Shown here piece after piece: positions 46,302 through 57,369 of a stretch of DNA of 64,000 nucleotides. The notes under the pieces were generated by a model. It had not been told where the DNA came from and ran no database searches. It saw nothing but the letters and a program-made list of their open reading frames with translations. The stretch comes from Talpa occidentalis (Eukaryota; Chordata; Mammalia; Eulipotyphla; Talpidae), in NCBI RefSeq assembly GCF_014898055.3, contig NW_026555331.1:100462684-100526683 (forward strand), in the 5' to 3' direction. The position numbers and the translations under genes are program-made. Numbering within the stretch: the stretch's first letter is position 1; every line of letters starts with the position of its first letter.

Positions 46302-49225
46302 GATTATAGTAGCAAGAGTGATTCTAGAGAATTTTAAGGATGAGTTTTCTGAATATGAAATCTCCAGTGATAACTCATGAATTAGTTTATAGGATCTTGA
46401 TCCCCTAATATAGCCTTCCACTAGCTACCATGTTTGTCCATTCCATTGATGATATTGTGCTGACTGGACCTGTGAGTTATATGTACAGGTAAGACATTTG
46501 TATACAGAGGGTGGGCAATAAATCTGACTAAAATTAATGGAGCTTCTACCTCAGTGATATTTCCAGGGGTCTGGTGGTAGGGAAAGTCAAGATATTCCTC
46601 CTAAGGTAAGGAATTTGTTTCTTCTACAATCAACAAGAGGTACAACACCTAGATAGCCTCTGGATTTGGGCAGCTACATTTAGGTGTATTACTTGGACCC
46701 ATTTACTGAGTGAGCTGAAAAGCTGTCACTTTTCAGTGAGACCAAAACAAAAGGAAGCTGTACAACAAATCCAGGCTTCTGTGCAAGCTTCTCTGCCACT
46801 TGGACCATATGATGCAGCAAATTCAATGATGCTTGAAATATCAGTGGTAGAGATGCTGTCCTGAGCATTTGTTAAGTGAATGGGATTTTGGAGCAAATTC
46901 CTGCCATTCTCTGCAAATAACTACTCTCCTTTTGAGAAACAACTCTTGTTCAATTATTAGTCCTTAGTAGCATCGAGTCACCAATTATCATGTTACCCGA
47001 GTATCCCATCATAAACTGAGCACTATCTGATCCACCAAATCACAAATTTTGGCAATACTCCATTATCATATAGAAGTGGTAGAAACATTAAATCCACTTG
47101 TGCCACGAAGAACCAAGTTACATGAAGAAATGACCTTAATGCCCATGATCTCCACTCTGCTACATAGCCTTATCTTGCCCCATCTGCACGTATGTTCTCA
47201 TGGGGAATTCCCTACAACCAGAGGACAAGAGGGCTTGAGACTGGTTTACAGGTGATCCTGAACAATATGCATACACCACCAAAAAATGTAGACAGCTATA
47301 GTTCTACAGGCCTTCTCAGGGACAACCCTGAAGGACAGTGGGGAAGGGAAATCCTCCCAATGGGAAGATTTCAAGCAATTCACCTAATTGTTCACTTTTC
47401 TTGAAGGAGAAATAATGAGACATGTGATTATATTCCTATTCACATGCTTGACTAGATGATTAGGGACTTAGGAGAAACATGATCAGATAAATGGTGACAA
47501 AGAAATATGTGGAGAAGTATGGGATAGACCTCTCAGAATGGACATGAAAAAGTAAAGATACACATGTGCCAAAAAGCTCACTAAAAGATGACCTCAGCAG
47601 CAGAGGATTTTAAAAATTGGGTGGACAAAATGACCCTTCTATGGATATCAGAAAGTTGCTTTCCCTAGTCACTGCTGTTATTGTCACAAACAAACTGGCC
47701 ATGGTAGCAGGGAGGAAGGTTGATGCATGGGTTCAGCAACATTGACTTCCATTCACCAAGGCTGACCTGGCTAAGATCTCCACTGAGTGTCCAATCTGTT
47801 AGCAGCAGAGACCAGTACTGAGTCTCCTCTAGAGACATTTCTTGAGGTGATCAGCCAGCTACTGATAGCAGATCAATTACATTGGACTTCTTCCATCATG
47901 GAAAGGACAGTATTTTGTCATTACTGGAATAGATACTCTAGACACAAATTTGCCTTTTCTACATTCATAGCTCCTGCCAAAATTACCATCCATGAACTTC
48001 CAGAATGTCTTATGAAGCATCATAGTATTCTATACAGCACTGCTTCTGACAAGGATCTCACTTCACAGCACAAGTGTGGCAATAGGCCCAAGTTCATGGA
48101 AGTCACTGATCTTACCACGTTCCCCACCATCCGAAAACAGCTGGCTTATTAAAACTTTGGAGTTGCCTAAGACTTGTTTATAATACCAATGGGATAGCAA
48201 TACTTTGCAGGCAGCAGAAGGCTATGTATGCCCTGAATCATGTCCAATATATGGTGCTGCTTCTCCTGTAGCCAGGATTCATTTGTCCATGAATCAAGCA
48301 AATGTGGGAGTTGCCTCACTATTATGGTTAGTAACTCAATAGCAAACTTTTTGCTTCCTGTTCTCTGCTGACCTAGAGTTTTTGGTGCCAAAGAGAAGAA
48401 TACTTCCATTTGGAGATACAACAATGATTTCATTTAACTAAAGAGTGACCTGATCACTTTGGACTCCTTGTGCATTTGAATCAACAGACGAACATGGGAG
48501 TTACTGTGTGACTGGAGTGATTGATTCTAACTACCAAAGAGAAACCCAACTACTACTCCAGAATAGAAATAAGGAATAGTACACCTGGAATTCAAAAGAT
48601 CCCTTGGGACATCTCTTAGTATTACCATGCCCTGTGAGTTATATCAATGAAAAACTACCCAAAAAATCTAGGCAGAGCTACTAATAGCCTAGATCATGTA
48701 GAAACAAAACTTTGGTCACCTCACATTGTAAAGAACCACAACCAGCTGAGGTACTTGCTAAACACAAAGGGCAAACAGACTGGGTAAAGGAAGAAGATAG
48801 TTAAAAATACCCACCAAGATCATGTGACCAGTTACAGAAATAAGGACTGTAGTTGTAATGAGCATTTCCTCCTTACCTTCTTATGAATATATAAATTTGT
48901 GTGCATGAAGATTAAAAATATGAGTGTGTCTTTGTTCTCCTTCTCAAGTAAAATAAGATGTATTGACTTTATATTGTAGTATTTAAATATTGCTCTTTAT
49001 ATCATAATATTTAGATTATGGGATATCTTAAGAGTAAAGAGAAGAGCAAACAGCATTCAAAACCTTTACTTCCTTTTTTTGGGAAGGGGTTAGTGCATCT
49101 CAGTTATATGCAGGATAATTATACCATGTTAAGTGGAATTATGACCTATGTATTATCTTTATTTTTTGAGATTAAATACAGTTGAAGGAGATGCATGTGA
49201 GTGCCAAGTGAGCAATGAATGAATT
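46302..49225 (+). pseudogene. ERVL internal region: degenerate pol, gag missing
   Basis: About 2.9 kb between the LTRs. From 5' to 3' it holds a reverse-transcriptase remnant with the literal motif IDDIVLTGP at 46445-46471 (the catalytic Asp pair region), an RNase H-side remnant (46740-46950), an integrase core remnant (47780-48080; GID at 47926-47934 and ASD at 48042-48050), and a dUTPase-like remnant (about 48370-48700; GVIDSNY at 48514-48534). A dUTPase after integrase is the mark of the ERVL group. Gag, protease and the first part of the reverse transcriptase are absent: the RT motif lies only about 145 bp after the 5' LTR. Frameshifts and stops are frequent, so no product can form. No env is seen, as usual in ERVL. 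Confidence 0.88.
47787..48152 (+). pseudogene. 121-codon open remnant across ERVL integrase
   Basis: The longest stretch still open in the provirus. It spans the integrase core with both acidic landmarks noted for the internal region, and the zinc-binding part lies just upstream with breaks. Openness is probably chance: the flanks are shifted and no start context is evident. Confidence 0.75.
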
Positions 49226-49613
49226 TGTGATAATTAATTTTATGTGTAACTTAACAGAATCATGGGTATCTGGATACTTGGTTAAACATAATTTGTGGGT
49301 ATCTATGATGGAGTTTCCAGATGAAATTGGCATTTGAATCAGAGGACTCAATAGAGCACTATGCCCTGCCCAATGGGGTGGGCATCATCTAATATGTTGA
49401 GTGCCTAAATAGATCAAAAAGGTGAAGGAAGAAAGAATTCAGCCATTTCCTGCCCAATTATTTGATCTGGGATGTTGATCTTCTCCTGTCTTAAGCATTT
49501 TTGTTTTCAGACCTTAAAACCAAACTGGACTCTACATCAATTCCCCTGGTTCTCAGGCCTTCAGACTCAGACTGAATTATACTACTGACTTGCCTTGATC
49601 CAGCTTGCAGACC

Positions 49614-49664
<51 letters not shown>

Positions 49665-49702
49665 AGGCAGATAGATTTCTCCAGAGAACACTGGTTAATA
49701 CA
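49226..49702 (+). mobile_element. ERVL (MLT2-type) 3' LTR
   Basis: 'tgtgataattaattttatgt', 'ttggttaaacataatttgtg', 'ggcatttgaatcagaggact', 'ggtgggcatcatctaatatg', 'cctggttctcaggccttcag', then a GA run and 'tctccagagaacactggtta', ending 'ataca'. Same family as the 5' LTR and in the same direction, so the pair defines a provirus. Confidence 0.88.
49616..49662. repeat. (GA)n microsatellite in the 3' LTR
   Basis: About 22 GA units. It occupies the place where the 5' LTR has text before its CA run, so it grew after integration. Confidence 0.9.
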
Positions 49703-50930
49703 TTCTGTAAGTTATCAATCTTTATGTCAAGTATAGGCAACATCTACAGGATCGTGCCATAGGAGAATTTTTTTTTTTAATAAGTGAGGAATATATTTCC
49801 CAGTAGCTTACAGCCGACTTTTCCTAACACCACTTGCCAGAATTATATCATGTGTCCATGCATAAATCAATCACAGGCAAGAGGAACAGGATCATCATGA
49901 TTTGCTAAGGTCAATTAGAACTCTCTCCCAGGACTGAGGTGGGACCAGTTTCCCCTGAAGCATCTCTGATAACCCACAATTTGAAGTTCTACCAAGAGCT
50001 GTCGGTAAGCAACCTATGGTGTCTACCATACCTCCTACTTCTAGGAAATCACCTCCAATACTAAAAAAAAAAAAAAAAAAAAAAGTGCCTTTTTTATGAA
50101 ACAAGGATAGAATCAGAATTAAAAAGCAGCTTTTCTTAGCCAGTTGTCCCATTCCGTCTGAGTTGACAACCCAACTGTGTTTAACTGTGATGACGATGAT
50201 GATGGTGATGGTGGTGCTGATGAAAACATGATAGCAGTTTCTGAGCATTTGCCATATGCCAGTCACTGGTTACATTATACATTGTAAAGAATGCCATGAA
50301 GAGTCAGGACTAGAAAGAGGCAAGCAAGGCACAAAATTTAAAGATGCACATGCTCAGGGCCGTGTACATGCACATTAGAACTTGAGAGTGGATACATCCT
50401 TAAATCTTGTGCTCTGGGATCTTTGCTTGCCTTACCCAAGTCTCTCACCTCTAATGGGATATTGTGCACTGAAGACCCATCACTTAACTCAGAATTAAAG
50501 CACCCATTCCCCCATCTGCTAGGAATGTGGTGTTTGACAACTGTCTATTGAGTTCCTGTCAGGAAACTGCGCTCAGTTAAAGAGAACTGTCTTGCCCAAA
50601 GTCTCATCCCTTCCTGGAGGCAGCCCCCATCCTATATCCGTTAAATGCAGGGGTATGAAGGCACAGCACTTTTGTACCAATTTGGGTAAATTCTGTGGGG
50701 TCATCTATATCTAGAATAGCCCATGGGATTAACGGAAGCCTTTTTTGTAACTATATTGCTGTTCAGCTTCTGCCCCATCTTAATACCTGTGCTGTTAAGA
50801 ATGCTCCCCAATTACCTTTAAGCATACAAATCTCCATCTCTTAGTGAACCTGACTGGCAACACTTGGTGCAGAAGTTGTCTGGAAAAGCAGACATATTAA
50901 TAATCTATAATAAGGGCCTCATCCCCAGTG
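49703..50930. other. no gene; minor repeats
   Basis: An A-run of about 22 at 50061-50083, an interrupted (GAT)n at 50188-50222, and a possible MIR/L2 scrap at 50238-50300. A 123-codon antisense frame (49895-50266) has no homology. Confidence 0.45.
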
Positions 50931-50933
50931 ATC

Positions 50934-51014
50934 AGCTACATGTACTACATGTACTAGCTGTACATAGCTATGTACATGTCCATAGCTACATGATCCTTAC
51001 ATGTACTAGTAGTA
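50934..51014. repeat. cluster of TACATGTA/TAGCTA palindromes
   Basis: ACATGTAC, CATGTACTAG, GTACAT, AGCTATG and ACATGTACTAG recur with both orientations within 80 bp, so several hairpins are possible. Confidence 0.7.
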
Positions 51015-51289
51015 CAATTTTTAAAGCTTTCTCCAGTAGGACCTAGGGTGGAAACAGTGGAAGGGAACACTTGGCAGGTGCAGTATATTAAGCATTTGAG
51101 AGATGGAATAGATAATAATCTTAAGGCTTTTGGAATTGGATAGCTATTATTGAAAGGTATACTGAAGAAAATCAGTAGAAGACAGAGTGTGATTAATCAC
51201 TAAAGATAAATGTTACCAGAAGTTCTCCTTGGAGTATGCTCAAAGAAACCCGCATACCCTGCAGCCAGAGGGCAGAAAAAGATGAGTAT
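51015..51289. other. no recognised feature
   Basis: Nothing assigned. Confidence 0.35.
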
Positions 51290-51303
51290 TTGACCCAGTG
51301 TTT

Positions 51304-51610
51304 TTTTTTTTTTTTAAAGGCATGTTTTATTTATTTATTTGTTTGTTTGTTCGTTTTGTTTATACATGCACTGGGTACAGTCAGAAGCGCGGGAGGGTGA
51401 GAGAGTTCACCAGAGCCAGAGCGGGAAGCAGAGCAGGCAGAAGGACCAAAGTACACTGCTGAGGGGAGCAGCGGGCGGCAGGAGAGGTCTGCGCGCCATG
51501 TGGGACCCTCCTCCAGTGGCCAGGGAGCAGCCGGGGATCGAACCGGCGCCGCAGAGGTCTCCGGCAGCTTCGCAACCCAGCGCTCAACCGCTGCGCCACC
51601 GGGGAGGCCC
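51304..51610 (-). mobile_element. T+ SINE, subfamily A with 3' extension, antisense
   Basis: Reads T-run, AAAGGCATGTTTTATTTATT, GTTTGTTTGTTCGTTTTG, then CATGCACTGGGTACAG and the full body to CGCCACCGGGGAGGCCC. Its sense tail thus ends AAAACATGCC like the copy at 41334 and shares the CAGTGCATG variant. A and B boxes intact. Duplication TTGACCCAGTGTTT at 51290-51303 and 51611-51624. Confidence 0.95.
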
Positions 51611-51624
51611 TTGACCCAGTGTTT

Positions 51625-52655
51625 AATTATAAAAATAGTGGTGCTCTAGGGAAGATTGAATTCTCAACCCAGATGTCCCAAATCAGAATCTCATCCCTAA
51701 TTATTAAGGGCCAGTGCTTAAAGCTTAGCCAGGTTCTTTCTGGATGCCGGCAAAACCGGAGAAGAGTCAGGGAGCCCTGGACTTGCCCCACAATATGTTT
51801 TTATAGAAGCAGCAGAAGAAAAGATACACAGACACAGCAGTATCTGCAGCCCCCTGGCAGACAGTGGGCATGGTACATAAGCAGCAGCAGCAGCGGTGAG
51901 CCCTCTCCCCACCTCCAGAAACTCTGCAGCTTCTATGTGATGTATACACAACACTGGCACAGAACCAAATTTATGCCTAGGTTACACAAGTATGTTTCTG
52001 CTCATGCAAACTATACATCAAGGATATGTTATTTACTGCTTCCCGCACATGCGAACTTCATCTCAAGATTACCTGTTCTTGATACTGCCTGTATGCAAAT
52101 CACCTCATAATCTGTGTCCCAAGGCACTAAACCTGCAGCAAATGCATGATCTCATTTGATGTTCACCACAACTTTATTGGTTTACTATTGTCTTTTTTTT
52201 TACAGAGGAAAAATGAGAGCTTTCACATACTTGCACACTCTCTGGTTCTAGAGCTACATGCTTAAACAAATTAGAGGAAACTCTAATCTCTGTGCTAAAT
52301 TTAGGCAAATATTTCCACGCATGAGAATCTGGGTACAGCCAGTCAGACTCTAATCTTAGAATGCCTTCTTCCTCATGGACTATCTGAAAGTTGCAGGAGA
52401 AGAAGGGAGAGAATTTCTGTAATCCAATTATCCACTCCAGGCTCTTTAACCCTCCTACTTTTTTGATGTGCATTCTAGGGGCTGTCTCCCATGCACTCAG
52501 GATGAAGCTCAGAGATCTCTCTTGTGATTGAAACACTTGGAGAGGAGTCTCCTTGACATAACCAGATGTCACCCCCAGTCTCATGGGTCCCAGTGTAACT
52601 GTATCTCAATGTAACTAGAGAGACCCAAATATATGATGATCTTGGTCCTGTGAAT
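51625..52655. other. no recognised feature
   Basis: A 163-codon frame at 51619-52110 (+) begins at the edge of the SINE duplication. It has a Ser-rich GCAGCAGCAG stretch (about 51882) but no known domain. I do not call it a gene. A 136-codon frame (52174-52584, -) is likewise unassigned. Confidence 0.4.
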
Positions 52656-52659
52656 TAAG

Positions 52660-52697
52660 GTTTCATTTATTTATTTATTTATTTATTTATTTATTTT
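52660..52697. repeat. (ATTT)n microsatellite
   Basis: About nine ATTT units. Confidence 0.95.
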
Positions 52698-52824
52698 AGC
52701 TCAATTCTCTGCTTTTATGAACAAATAAATAACAATTTAAATATTGCTTCCACAAATTCAATCAACTTTCCAGAATGTATTGATAATTGTTCATGGAAAG
52801 GCAGTTTCCCCTTTGTTTTCCTAT

Positions 52825-52945
52825 TGTTTTGCCATTTTTTTTAATTTAAATTTTATTTTTATATTCCCCAAACAATTACAACCCCCTTATTTTTACCCCA
52901 ATCCTTCCTTTCCTCACCCCTCTCCCCCCATAGAGTATCTCCGGT
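52825..52945 (-). mobile_element. L1 3'UTR fragment, antisense
   Basis: 'tatattccccaaacaattac', 'cccttatttttaccccaatc' and 'cacccctctccccccataga' are the antisense of the young L1 3'UTR (compare 3960-4025). Confidence 0.8.
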
Positions 52946-52949
52946 TCAA

Positions 52950-53670
52950 GGTTTTAATAAGTGATTTGTGGCTAAAAGAAATCATTCAGGTTTGCATGTT
53001 TCCTCCTACCCCAAAGTTCTCTGTCCCTCCCTTCGGTAAGGTCTGTCACCCAGTCTCCCCAAGTTCCAAAGCGTCAGTGTTAAAAATAGGAATTGCTCAA
53101 TGGCGATGTAGCTAAAACTGTCTCCACTGTAACAGAGACAGATTGTCATCAACTGCTGCAGGTAACCCACAAGACCATGACTTTTAGACCAACTATATTC
53201 TTTTTTTATTTTCTGAGCAATCTTACAGACAACTTCTGGGCTTCTAGCCACTTCTGCACATACGCAATGTTTATAAGTAACCAGGCAGGGCAATGGAGCA
53301 TGGTTAGAAGTTTTGCATAAGAACTTCCCTTGCACAACTTCTATATATAACTCATTTGGCAACCCCCTTTTCTACCCATTCAGGCGCCAGTGCAAAACAT
53401 ACTCTTAGGAGTGTTCATAGTCCTTCTGCTGTGGGCTCCTAAGGGGCAATGGAGAGAAAATTCCAGGTGTTATTTTTCCCCTACATCCCAACATCTCCTG
53501 GACTTGTCTCATATTATTTCCAACCATAGTTCTTCATTTTAAGAAGATCTGGCCTCCTTTTTCTGATACCATGTTGAATTCATTTCTGCCCTTGTTCTCT
53601 TCCCATCTAATTTTCCACTTTTCTCCCCACAGCAGAGTGTCCTCTGACTTCTTCAATTATCCACATGCAC
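52950..53670. other. no recognised feature
   Basis: Overlapping 118-codon (-) and 75-codon (+) frames, no homology. Confidence 0.4.
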
Positions 53671-53672
53671 TG

Positions 53673-53716
53673 CATACCATCCTTGAGGGACCCACATACC
53701 ATCCTTGAGGGACCCC
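53673..53716. repeat. 22-bp tandem duplication
   Basis: CATACCATCCTTGAGGGACCC twice in a row, differing only in the base after it. Confidence 0.95.
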
Positions 53717-53789
53717 TTCTATTTTGACAATACACAAAGCCTTATTAACTTGTGCAGTAATTGGATAACTGCCAGCTTTCAATGGAATT

Positions 53790-53965
53790 TGCTAGAGTTT
53801 TAGAGTCAGAATACTTTTTCTAAGTTCAGATTCTACCATTTACTAGAATGTGATCATGAGGAAGTCCCTTAATTTCTCTAAGCTTCTTTGCTCTCATGTG
53901 TAAAATGGAGATTATAAACCTGAACAACAGAGTTTATGGAGAGAATTAATGACGTAAAGTAATAG
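53790..53965 (+). mobile_element. MIR
   Basis: 'gatcatgaggaagtccctta', 'atttctctaagcttctttgc' and 'catgtgtaaaatggagatta' follow the MIR core in sense. Confidence 0.8.
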
Positions 53966-54019
53966 TAAAACAATCTTTAGATTTTCAAGTGTTGTATGCA
54001 TGTTATTATTTTGTTGTTT

Positions 54020-54145
54020 CTCCCCAATGAGCTCTCTAAGGCCACATATCTTACTTACTTCCTTTCTATCTCTCGCCTGAGTCATGCACAGTGCCAGTAA
54101 TGCTGTAGGCTAATATTAGATGCAGAGTCAAGAATGAATAAAAGA
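54020..54145 (+). mobile_element. L2 3'-end scrap
   Basis: 'ccaatgagctctctaaggcc', 'atgcacagtgccagtaatgc' and 'agaatgaataaa' weakly match the L2 terminus. Confidence 0.45.
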
Positions 54146-54149
54146 AAAC

Positions 54150-55235
54150 CACTTGTCCAACGAAATTAAGGCAAAACTATATAGCTATATTAAATCTATT
54201 GTTGAAATTGTTACCTCTCTATAGAGAAACATCCTGAAAAGATATAAAATTTTCTTTGCAGCCCAACCTTGCCAATCTATGCTGGGAAGAAGAGGAATAG
54301 CATAAACACATATCTATTTCTCATTCTAACCTGGGACAATCATTAACAAGCGACAATTGACATCTGGACCCCTTACTAGGTTTCTCCAAAAAGGTTGCCA
54401 CCTTTAAATAACCATTTTTTAAATTCTCCTTAAAGAGATACTTTTCTTATCACCATGGTCTTATTAGTTCCTCTTCAACAACTGATGCAACCCCTAGTGT
54501 TTTCCATTGCTTTCTAGCTGTGTCAGATTTCCCTAGAAGACAGAAATGAAAGTGATGACTAAGAAGACTGTGTTTAAATTTACATTTTTCAGCTACCCAT
54601 TGATTTCCCCATTCACCCTTCCCATTCCTGACTTTTTGTCCTCCAAAGGGAGAAGTTACCATTTTCATACAGTGAAGATGCAAATTCTTCAGCTTGCACC
54701 AATAAGTAAAAACAAGGTATTTATTTATTTCTTCCACATTAGCCCATCTGCTATATCCCCATCTTGCCTTCAACTCAAATGATTTACAATAGCACATCTG
54801 GAATGGAGAAAGATATTGGAAAATAGAAAAATAGCATGAGGGAGGAAGTTACAATAACATGGCATCTTTCTTCAAACTAACTCAACATACTCTTAGAACA
54901 TTTCCCTCATGTTCCCTCATTGAGAATGAGATTTCTCAATTGGTTTTTTAAAGGCCCAAACTTGAGTAATACTGCCAGTACTTTGGTGAAAATGTAAGGT
55001 AATTAATGGTTGTGATGTCAAGTTAATGTGGCTCATTTTTCAGTGCAACCTATTCCAATTATACTCACTTTTAAATCAAAATGAACTAGAGTTTAGTAGA
55101 CATTTTAGTAGACATTTTAACTCCACTCTCAATCACATAGTCTGCTGAGCTAGCAAAAATTAGATCAAGAGATGACCCAAACTGTTATTGAGTGATATTC
55201 TGGAAAGATGAGTGGTACCAGCATCTGATAGAAAC
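54150..55235. other. no recognised feature
   Basis: A 115-codon frame (54450-54797, -) mirrors a 78-codon + frame; no domain. Confidence 0.4.
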
Positions 55236-55239
55236 TCTA

Positions 55240-55500
55240 GATTTCTTCAATATATTTATTGAAAACCAGGCACCGGAGCCACAAAACTGATCAAAACCAC
55301 CCATAAACAGAAGTTCATGGTCTCAGACTAACTCAATAGCAGACAATTTGAATACAATTCAGATAATAACAGATCTGCAGGGTCAGGGGAAAGAGATCCC
55401 TGGATTCACCTTAAAGGATAGACAGGAAATAGACAAGAAAAGGGCAGATGAAAGGCCATTCTGGGCAGGAGAGCAACACAAACAAAGAATCTAAATCAGT
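55240..55500 (-). mobile_element. L2 3' region, antisense
   Basis: 'tcaatatatttattgaaaac', then 'ccattctgggcaggagagca' and 'acacaaacaaagaatctaaa' follow antisense L2. Confidence 0.55.
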
Positions 55501-55504
55501 GAAA

Positions 55505-56710
55505 GAATGCCCACTGCAGAGAATCAGCAAACATCTTTACCCCATATGTGTTTTTTGGGTTTTTGTGTGTGCAGCTACCATTCTGTAATGCTGAGCCTGC
55601 CATTTTGTTCCTCTCTTTGCTCTGGTGTCCTGTAGTTCCCTGGAGCAGAGTAAAGTGCTACCTCTAACACCCACCATTTAACCATCTCCTTGAAGACACT
55701 GCAGCCTCAATACTTTCCATCAACACTCCTGGGAAACTCGGAAGTGCTGACATTGTCCAGTGATCTGGGGTGCACTGAAGGAGGTTCTCCTATCACAGCC
55801 TGCTGTAAAAGGGTCCCCAAGCAGTGCTCAATGCCTTCCAGAATATTAAAAGCAAACAAACAAACAAAAAGCAGCCCTTGCAGACTTCACCTCAGTCCAC
55901 TGGGATCCCTTTAAACAAAAGGATTCAGAAATTACTCCACTGGTTTTTGTGTAATAGGGGGGGTAGCTCCCATGGGAGTCAAGGAAATCACCCCTGCTTC
56001 CTCAGAATCCTTCTTGCCCCCACTAAGCCTAAAAGCTTTGATGTAGGGCCAAGCACCTTCTCCCTTAGGCTTTTATCTCTCCCAAACAGTTCCTCATCCA
56101 TCTACCCTCTGACTTCTGGCCAGCTGCCCTGGCAGTTTGCCAGACAGCCCAGATATGCCTCAATTCTGAGAGAAGACACAGTTGAGATCTGTCTTTTGAA
56201 TCACTTTTACCTACAAAATTATGAAGCCATTTGAGCACAAAGGTAAGGCCTCATATTTCATTCAATCATTCAAGAAAATATTCTGAAAACTATTTCAGCC
56301 AAGAGCAGTAGCACCTGCTATAACATTTTTTATACTTTAAGCATGAAAGAAAAAATAAATCCCTAAACACCATTTTAAACAACAAGAAGCTTAACAACAG
56401 ATATCTCTGAAGCGAACAAAGTGACTAGGAGACAAGGTGAAGAGGCATTGATATTTTCACATACTCTATGATAGTTATCAGTATTGTGTTGTACATATAA
56501 GACTGTCTATTCAAGAAATACAATTTTGAGAAACTTGCTTTAGAAAGAAAAGTATATTTGAAACCTAGACTTCTCAGAATTTTTTTCTAGAATGCAATAT
56601 TGAGGCCTTCCCTTTGTACTTAAATGGCTTCAAAGTTTTGTAAGTAAAAAGTTAGTGAGTAAACAAAAAAAGGAGTGATTAAAAAGATAGGCCTCAGACA
56701 CTAAACCCAC
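55505..56710. other. no recognised feature
   Basis: A 136-codon frame (55824-56234, +) has no known domain; a short (CAAA)n-like run at 55852-55869 lies in it. Confidence 0.4.
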
Positions 56711-56714
56711 CGTG

Positions 56715-56885
56715 ATATCTTAAATAAGTTTTCTTTACTTCTCTGGGACTCAGTTTCTACTTCTGTAAAATGGGGTAAGTTATAGTACCTATCTCTCAGT
56801 GTGAGACTAAATGAACTAGTACACATGACGCACTTAATATTCAGCACATACATAGTAAATGCCATAAAATAGGTGACTAACAATT
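56715..56885 (+). mobile_element. MIR
   Basis: 'ctctgggactcagtttctac', 'ttctgtaaaatggggtaagt', 'gtacctatctctcagtgtga' and 'cagcacatacatagtaaatg' are MIR core and 3' words in sense. Confidence 0.85.
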
Positions 56886-57010
56886 ATCCTAATGGTTGTT
56901 GCTGTTCACCTGTCACCTTTTGCTACAACGTGTGGTAAAAAGAAAAGTTCTATATTAGTAAATCATGCCTCTGAGAAGAACAGAACACATTATTAAAAAT
57001 GAAATTTGAG

Positions 57011-57139
57011 GGCCTCCCCTGGTGGTGCAGCAGTTGAGCGCTGGATTGCGAGGCTGCCCGCAGCCTCTGCAGCGCCAGTTTGATCCCCGGCCACCGGCGA
57101 GGGTCCCACAAAAAAAAAAGAAAAAAGAAAAGAAAAAAA
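57011..57139 (+). mobile_element. half SINE: tRNA-like part plus poly(A) only
   Basis: GGCCTCCCCTGGTGGTGCAG through CCACCGGCGAGGGTCCCAC, then directly an A-rich tail with a few G. It stops at the same base as the copy at 41790. The 9-base duplication AAATTTGAG at 57002-57010 and 57140-57148 shows retroposition in the short form. Confidence 0.93.
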
Positions 57140-57234
57140 AAATTTGAGTATTTTCAAAACCCCTATCCCTCTTCATTATGTGTCTCTAGCCTGCCAGGGA
57201 AAGACTTCCTTTCATGTGAATATTTATGGTACAT

Positions 57235-57365
57235 GATGTAGGATCTGGGTCAGAAACTGGGTTCCAGGTCTTGTGCTTTCATTAACCTGCTATGTGACTC
57301 CTAGGCAAAATACAGGACTCTAGGTCTTAATTTCTTCACAGGAGTGAGATGGGGCCAAATTACTA
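57235..57365 (+). mobile_element. MIR-like fragment
   Basis: 'aacctgctatgtgactccta' and 'cttaatttcttcacaggagt' fit the MIR core. Confidence 0.55.
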
Positions 57366-57369
57366 TATG

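Noticed and set aside
47787..48152. Domesticated integrase gene
   Set aside because: The frame is open for 121 codons only. The flanking pol is shifted and interrupted, and no promoter or conserved start is visible.
51882..51897. CAG-repeat expansion locus
   Set aside because: Only about five units (GCAGCAGCAGCAGCGG), with no gene context.
51619..52110. 163-codon frame as a protein gene
   Set aside because: Its first codons lie in the SINE target duplication and unique flank, and no domain is seen. Length alone is not enough.
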